Positions 7,021 through 8,880 of a stretch of DNA of 8,880 bases are shown here, piece by piece. The DNA is taken from NCBI GenBank assembly GCA_934589835.1, contig CAKTOK010000051.1, forward strand, positions 1-8,880, given 5' to 3'. The translations under genes were made by a program, and so were the position numbers. Numbering within the stretch: the stretch's first letter is position 1; the number at the start of each line of letters is the position of its first letter. Source of the DNA: an uncultured Oscillospiraceae bacterium (GTDB lineage Bacteria; Bacillota; Clostridia; Oscillospirales; Oscillospiraceae). The notes under the pieces are model-generated. The model made no database searches. It was not told where the DNA came from and was given only the letters and a program-made list of their open reading frames with translations.

Positions 7021-7830
7021 ATGAAGAAGATCATCGCAACTGTTCTTGCTATGGTCATGGCTCTGTCCCTGTGCGCCACCGCTTTCGCTCTGAGCGCCGC
7101 TGACAAGGCTTATGACAACAAGGGCAACGAGCTGAAGGGTGACTACACCTATGAGGCTGTCAAGGCTACTTCCAGCAAGAAGGCTGACAACGGCACCATC
7201 AAGCACTATGATGTGTACAAGGATGGCGCTTTCGTCGCTTACTATGTCGCCGCTGATGCCAGCGCCTACGACCTGAAGCTGACCACCGACGGCAAGGCTC
7301 CTCTGTACCTGGCTGAGCTGGAGACCGGTTTCAAGTATGACTACAAGGCTACCGAGTTCAAGGCCATCGGCGAGAAGTGCGGCCAGCTGGATCTGGAAGA
7401 GAACGAGAAGGGCTATGTTGTCACCACCGTTGATGACGAGACCCTGTACTTCTACGGCGTTGACGGCGGCGCTACCAAGCTGCTGGTCAATGGCGAGATC
7501 ATCGAGGCTGCTTCCGTGAAGCCCGTTGAGCACTCCTGGAAGGCTGCTTCCTATGACAAGAACAACGTCGCTGACAGCTACAAGTGCAAGACCTGCGGCA
7601 CCGTCGCCAAGGTTTACAGCACTGTCGAGGCTGCTGAGAAGGCCGGCGCCAAGGAGACCACCACTGTGAACGGCCAGCTGATCGGCTGGAACTACAGTGT
7701 TGCTGGCACCACCTCCGATGGCAAGACCTCTCCCAAGACCTTCGATGCCGGTATCGCTATGTACGCTGGCATGGCTCTGATGAGCGTTGCTGGTTCTGCT
7801 GTCGTGATCGGCAAGAAGAAGGAGTTCTAA
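7021..7830 (+). CDS. Secreted protein with SPKTF-type cell-wall sorting tail
   Basis: A 269-residue protein of unknown function. Residues 1-23 are a signal peptide with KK, a hydrophobic core and an AFA cleavage site. The mature part is Lys/Ala/Asp/Thr-rich and looks beta-structured, with EHSW (170-173) followed by CKTCG (C189, C192) and a lone C120. The C-terminus has the layout of a sortase substrate: SPKTFD (237-242), a hydrophobic segment (about 243-264) and the tail KKKEF. Family sorting motifs normally carry G as the fifth residue; here it is F. GGAGG lies nine bases before the start. Codons are strongly restricted (mostly GCT/GCC, AAG, CTG, GAG), unlike the GCG/CGG-rich neighbours, which suggests high expression. 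It appears monocistronic, with its own promoter and terminator. An adhesin or S-layer-like coat protein is possible but unproven. Confidence 0.9.
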   Translation: MKKIIATVLAMVMALSLCATAFALSAADKAYDNKGNELKGDYTYEAVKATSSKKADNGTIKHYDVYKDGAFVAYYVAADASAYDLKLTTDGKAPLYLAELETGFKYDYKATEFKAIGEKCGQLDLEENEKGYVVTTVDDETLYFYGVDGGATKLLVNGEIIEAASVKPVEHSWKAASYDKNNVADSYKCKTCGTVAKVYSTVEAAEKAGAKETTTVNGQLIGWNYSVAGTTSDGKTSPKTFDAGIAMYAGMALMSVAGSAVVIGKKKEF

Positions 7831-7850
7831 TTAGAACTTAGTTCTTGAAC
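7824..7850. repeat. GTTC/GAAC palindromes at the wall protein stop codon
   Basis: A perfect 14-bp palindrome, GTTCTAATTAGAAC (7824-7837), spans the stop codon. Three bases later GTTCTTGAAC (7841-7850) repeats the GTTC/GAAC arms around TT. They precede the strong terminator and may only contribute to 3' end structure. Confidence 0.5.
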
Positions 7851-7886
7851 CAAAAAGAAAGACCGCTTCGGCGGTCTTTCTTTTTG
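7851..7886 (+). terminator. Intrinsic terminator of the wall protein gene
   Basis: A perfect 16-bp stem (7851-7866 with 7871-7886) closes a TTCG tetraloop. The descending arm carries TTTCTTTTT. The A-rich ascending arm mirrors it, so the structure could also work in the opposite direction. A strong stop suits a highly expressed gene. Confidence 0.93.
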
Positions 7887-8034
7887 CGCTCTGCACCCCT
7901 GCGCCTGTACACGATCACGCCAGCGCTGTCGTGCGGAGCGGGTGCGGGGCAGGACTGCGGCTGCGTACCGCCCGGGGACGCAGGAGCCTCCGACCGCTTC
8001 CTACCAAAAATTTGTGAGGAACAGCGAAAAAAGA
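7887..8034. other. Non-coding spacer
   Basis: This stretch of 148 bases between the terminator and the ssnA promoter shows no supported gene or strong local hairpin. Short frames on both strands lack ribosome binding sites and recognisable content. A long-range GCACCC/GGGTGC match (7893 and 7940) is too weak to call. Confidence 0.4.
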
Positions 8035-8063
8035 TTGATTTTTCCGGTGCAGTCCTGTAAAAT
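8035..8063 (+). promoter_or_regulatory. Promoter of the ssnA leader
   Basis: The -35 TTGATT (8035-8040) and the -10 TAAAAT (8058-8063) have ideal 17-bp spacing. The predicted start is near 8070, which leaves about 185 untranslated bases before the ssnA ATG at 8255. Confidence 0.75.
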
Positions 8064-8069
8064 AAACAT

Positions 8070-8186
8070 GACAATCCAAGATTGGTAGCTGTAAGGAAGT
8101 GCTTCGCGCACGGGCTGCAACTATCACTCGGCGAACGCTTGAGTGTTTCGGTCTCCGGTTCGGGAGATTGAGGCACTTTTTGTTAT
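8070..8186 (+). promoter_or_regulatory. Candidate riboswitch or attenuator leader of ssnA
   Basis: After the promoter the RNA can form three local hairpins: CAATC/GATTG (8072-8076, 8080-8084), GTGC/GCAC (8099-8102, 8108-8111) and CACTC/GAGTG (8125-8129, 8141-8145). The last is capped by an inner GC/GC pairing around GAAC. A longer helix can enclose the second hairpin, either GTAGC (8085-8089) with GCTGC (8114-8118) or TGGTAG (8083-8088) with CTATCA (8121-8126). The GAGTG arm of the third hairpin shares 8142-8145 with the base of the following intrinsic terminator, so the two compete. This is the layout of a transcriptional riboswitch or attenuator. I do not recognise purine, cobalamin, TPP, glycine or T-box signatures; the ligand is unknown. 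Confidence 0.6.
8142..8186 (+). terminator. Intrinsic terminator inside the ssnA leader
   Basis: The arms 8142-8156 and 8163-8177 pair at all 15 positions, including several G-U pairs, around a 6-base loop. TTTTTGTTATT follows. It lies after the ssnA promoter and about 70 bases before the gene, so it can only act as a conditional stop for ssnA or as the end of a short RNA. Confidence 0.75.
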
Positions 8187-8189
8187 TCT

Positions 8190-8209
8190 GCCGGCGGGCG
8201 TCCGCCGGC
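8190..8209 (+). repeat. GC-rich hairpin between leader terminator and ssnA
   Basis: A perfect 8-bp stem, GCCGGCGG with CCGCCGGC, closes a 4-base loop. GGGGGAGCGG follows rather than T, so it is not an intrinsic terminator. It would sit near the 5' end of any mRNA processed after the attenuator and could protect it. Confidence 0.5.
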
Positions 8210-8254
8210 GGGGGAGCGGAACAGGACTAACGACAAAAGAGGAGGAGCTTGCAG

Positions 8255-8880
8255 ATGAATCTGGTAACCAACGGACGGCTCATTACCCGCGATGCGGACG
8301 GAAGGGGCTATTACGAGCACGGTGCGGTGGCCTATGAGGGCGCCAGGATCGTGGAGGTAGGCGAGGAGGCCGCGCTGCGGGCCAAGTACCCCGACGCTGC
8401 TGTCATCGACGCCAAGGGCGGCGTCATCATGCCCGCGTTCATCAACGCCCACACCCACATTTACTCCGCGCTGGCCCGTGGCCTGAGCATCGTGGGCAAC
8501 AACCCCACCAACTTCTATGAGGTGCTGGACGGCACATGGTGGGCCATCGACCGCCACCTGATGATGGACGGCACCCGCGCCTCCGCCACGGCGCTGTATA
8601 TCGACAGCATCAAGCAGGGCGTGACCACCATCTTCGACCACCACGCCAGCTACGGCGAGATCCCCGGCACCCTGTTCACCATCAGTGAGGAGAGCCGCCG
8701 GTTGGGCCTGCGCTCCTGCCTGTGCTACGAGGTGTCCGACCGCGACGGCGAGGAGAAGTGCCTTCAGGCCATCAAGGAGAACGCCGACTTCATCACTTAC
8801 TGTCAGAAGCAGAACGACCCCATGCTGGCGGCCATGTTCGGCGGCCACGCGCTGTTCACCATCAGCGACAAGACCTTTGA
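8255..8880 (+). CDS. ssnA: Putative aminohydrolase SsnA, 5' part (runs off the window)
   Basis: The first 208 codons of an amidohydrolase-superfamily protein; the end lies outside. Metal ligands H66 and H68 appear in NAHTHIYSALARG, and a third candidate, H198, in FGGHALFTIS. The order THIYSALARG, TWWAIDRHLMM (94-104), DHHASYGEIPG (128-138) and CYEVSDRDGEEK (157-168) matches E. coli SsnA as I remember it (SHNHFYSGLSRG, NLWWRLDRAL, DHHASPAYIGG, CFETTDRN). This separates it from guanine deaminase and chlorohydrolase relatives. The family is expected to deaminate or hydrolyse a purine-related ring, and it accompanies selenium-dependent molybdenum hydroxylase genes in anaerobic purine and urate breakdown. 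The exact substrate is not established from sequence. GGAGGAG lies seven bases before the ATG. Expression probably depends on the leader attenuator. Confidence 0.9.
   Translation, partial: MNLVTNGRLITRDADGRGYYEHGAVAYEGARIVEVGEEAALRAKYPDAAVIDAKGGVIMPAFINAHTHIYSALARGLSIVGNNPTNFYEVLDGTWWAIDRHLMMDGTRASATALYIDSIKQGVTTIFDHHASYGEIPGTLFTISEESRRLGLRSCLCYEVSDRDGEEKCLQAIKENADFITYCQKQNDPMLAAMFGGHALFTISDKTF

Noticed and set aside
7072..7074. Cys18 of the wall protein as a lipoprotein attachment site
   Set aside because: The preceding residues ALSL do not give a lipobox (no G, A or S at -1), while an AFA signal peptidase I site follows at residues 21-23.
8070..8186. ssnA leader as a tRNA, such as tRNA-Sec
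   Set aside because: TCTCCGGTTCGGGAGA resembles a T arm, but the loop is one base too short and lacks the invariant A. There is no matching acceptor stem and no CCA, and the same bases fit a terminator arm far better.
8190..8209. GC-rich hairpin as a terminator
   Set aside because: It is followed by GGGGGAGCGG, with no T tract on either side.
8183..8848. Minus-strand open frame antisense to ssnA
   Set aside because: The plus strand encodes a clear SsnA. The antisense frame is Val/Ala/Gly-rich shadow sequence.

Overview
The window looks like chromosomal DNA from a high-GC member of the Clostridia, most likely an Oscillospiraceae-type gut anaerobe. The evidence is a two-subunit Fe-S L-serine dehydratase (sdaAB/sdaAA), a dnaG-rpoD pair, GGAGG ribosome binding sites throughout, a secreted protein with an SPKTF-type cell-wall sorting tail, and the start of ssnA, a gene of anaerobic selenium-linked purine catabolism. 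The genus is inferred, not shown. I see no transposon, phage, CRISPR array or defence system.

Layout. (1) 2-76, minus: tRNA-Cys(GCA) with its own near-consensus promoter. (2) 197-2092, minus: the operon sdaAB - sdaAA - small cupin, ending in a hairpin at 168-195. (3) 2093-2276: a divergent promoter region whose two promoters resemble each other. (4) 2277-3242, plus: manA, class I mannose-6-phosphate isomerase. (5) 3252-3286: a perfect 16-bp hairpin shared by convergent manA and rpoD. (6) 3293-6453, minus: dnaG (primase) and rpoD (primary sigma factor), joined by an ATGA overlap. (7) 6454-7020: a 567-bp gap, A/T-rich in its middle, holding the dnaG promoter region, several dyads and repeats, an extended -10 promoter and a folded leader. 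(8) 7021-7830, plus: a secreted, wall-anchored protein with highly biased codons, followed by a strong UUCG terminator. (9) 7887-8254: a promoter and a leader ending in an intrinsic terminator upstream of ssnA, with the architecture of a transcription-attenuating riboswitch. (10) 8255-8880, plus: the first 208 codons of ssnA, running off the end.

Functionally, most of the window is housekeeping: serine to pyruvate plus ammonia, mannose-6-P/fructose-6-P exchange, primer synthesis and primary transcription initiation. The accessory interest lies on the right, in the abundant-looking surface protein and in ssnA, which probably opens a purine or urate catabolic cluster beyond the window. The attenuator-like leader in front of ssnA is the best candidate here for an undescribed regulatory element. 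A second notable observation is a roughly 31-residue insertion in RpoD that appears to be an internal duplication.
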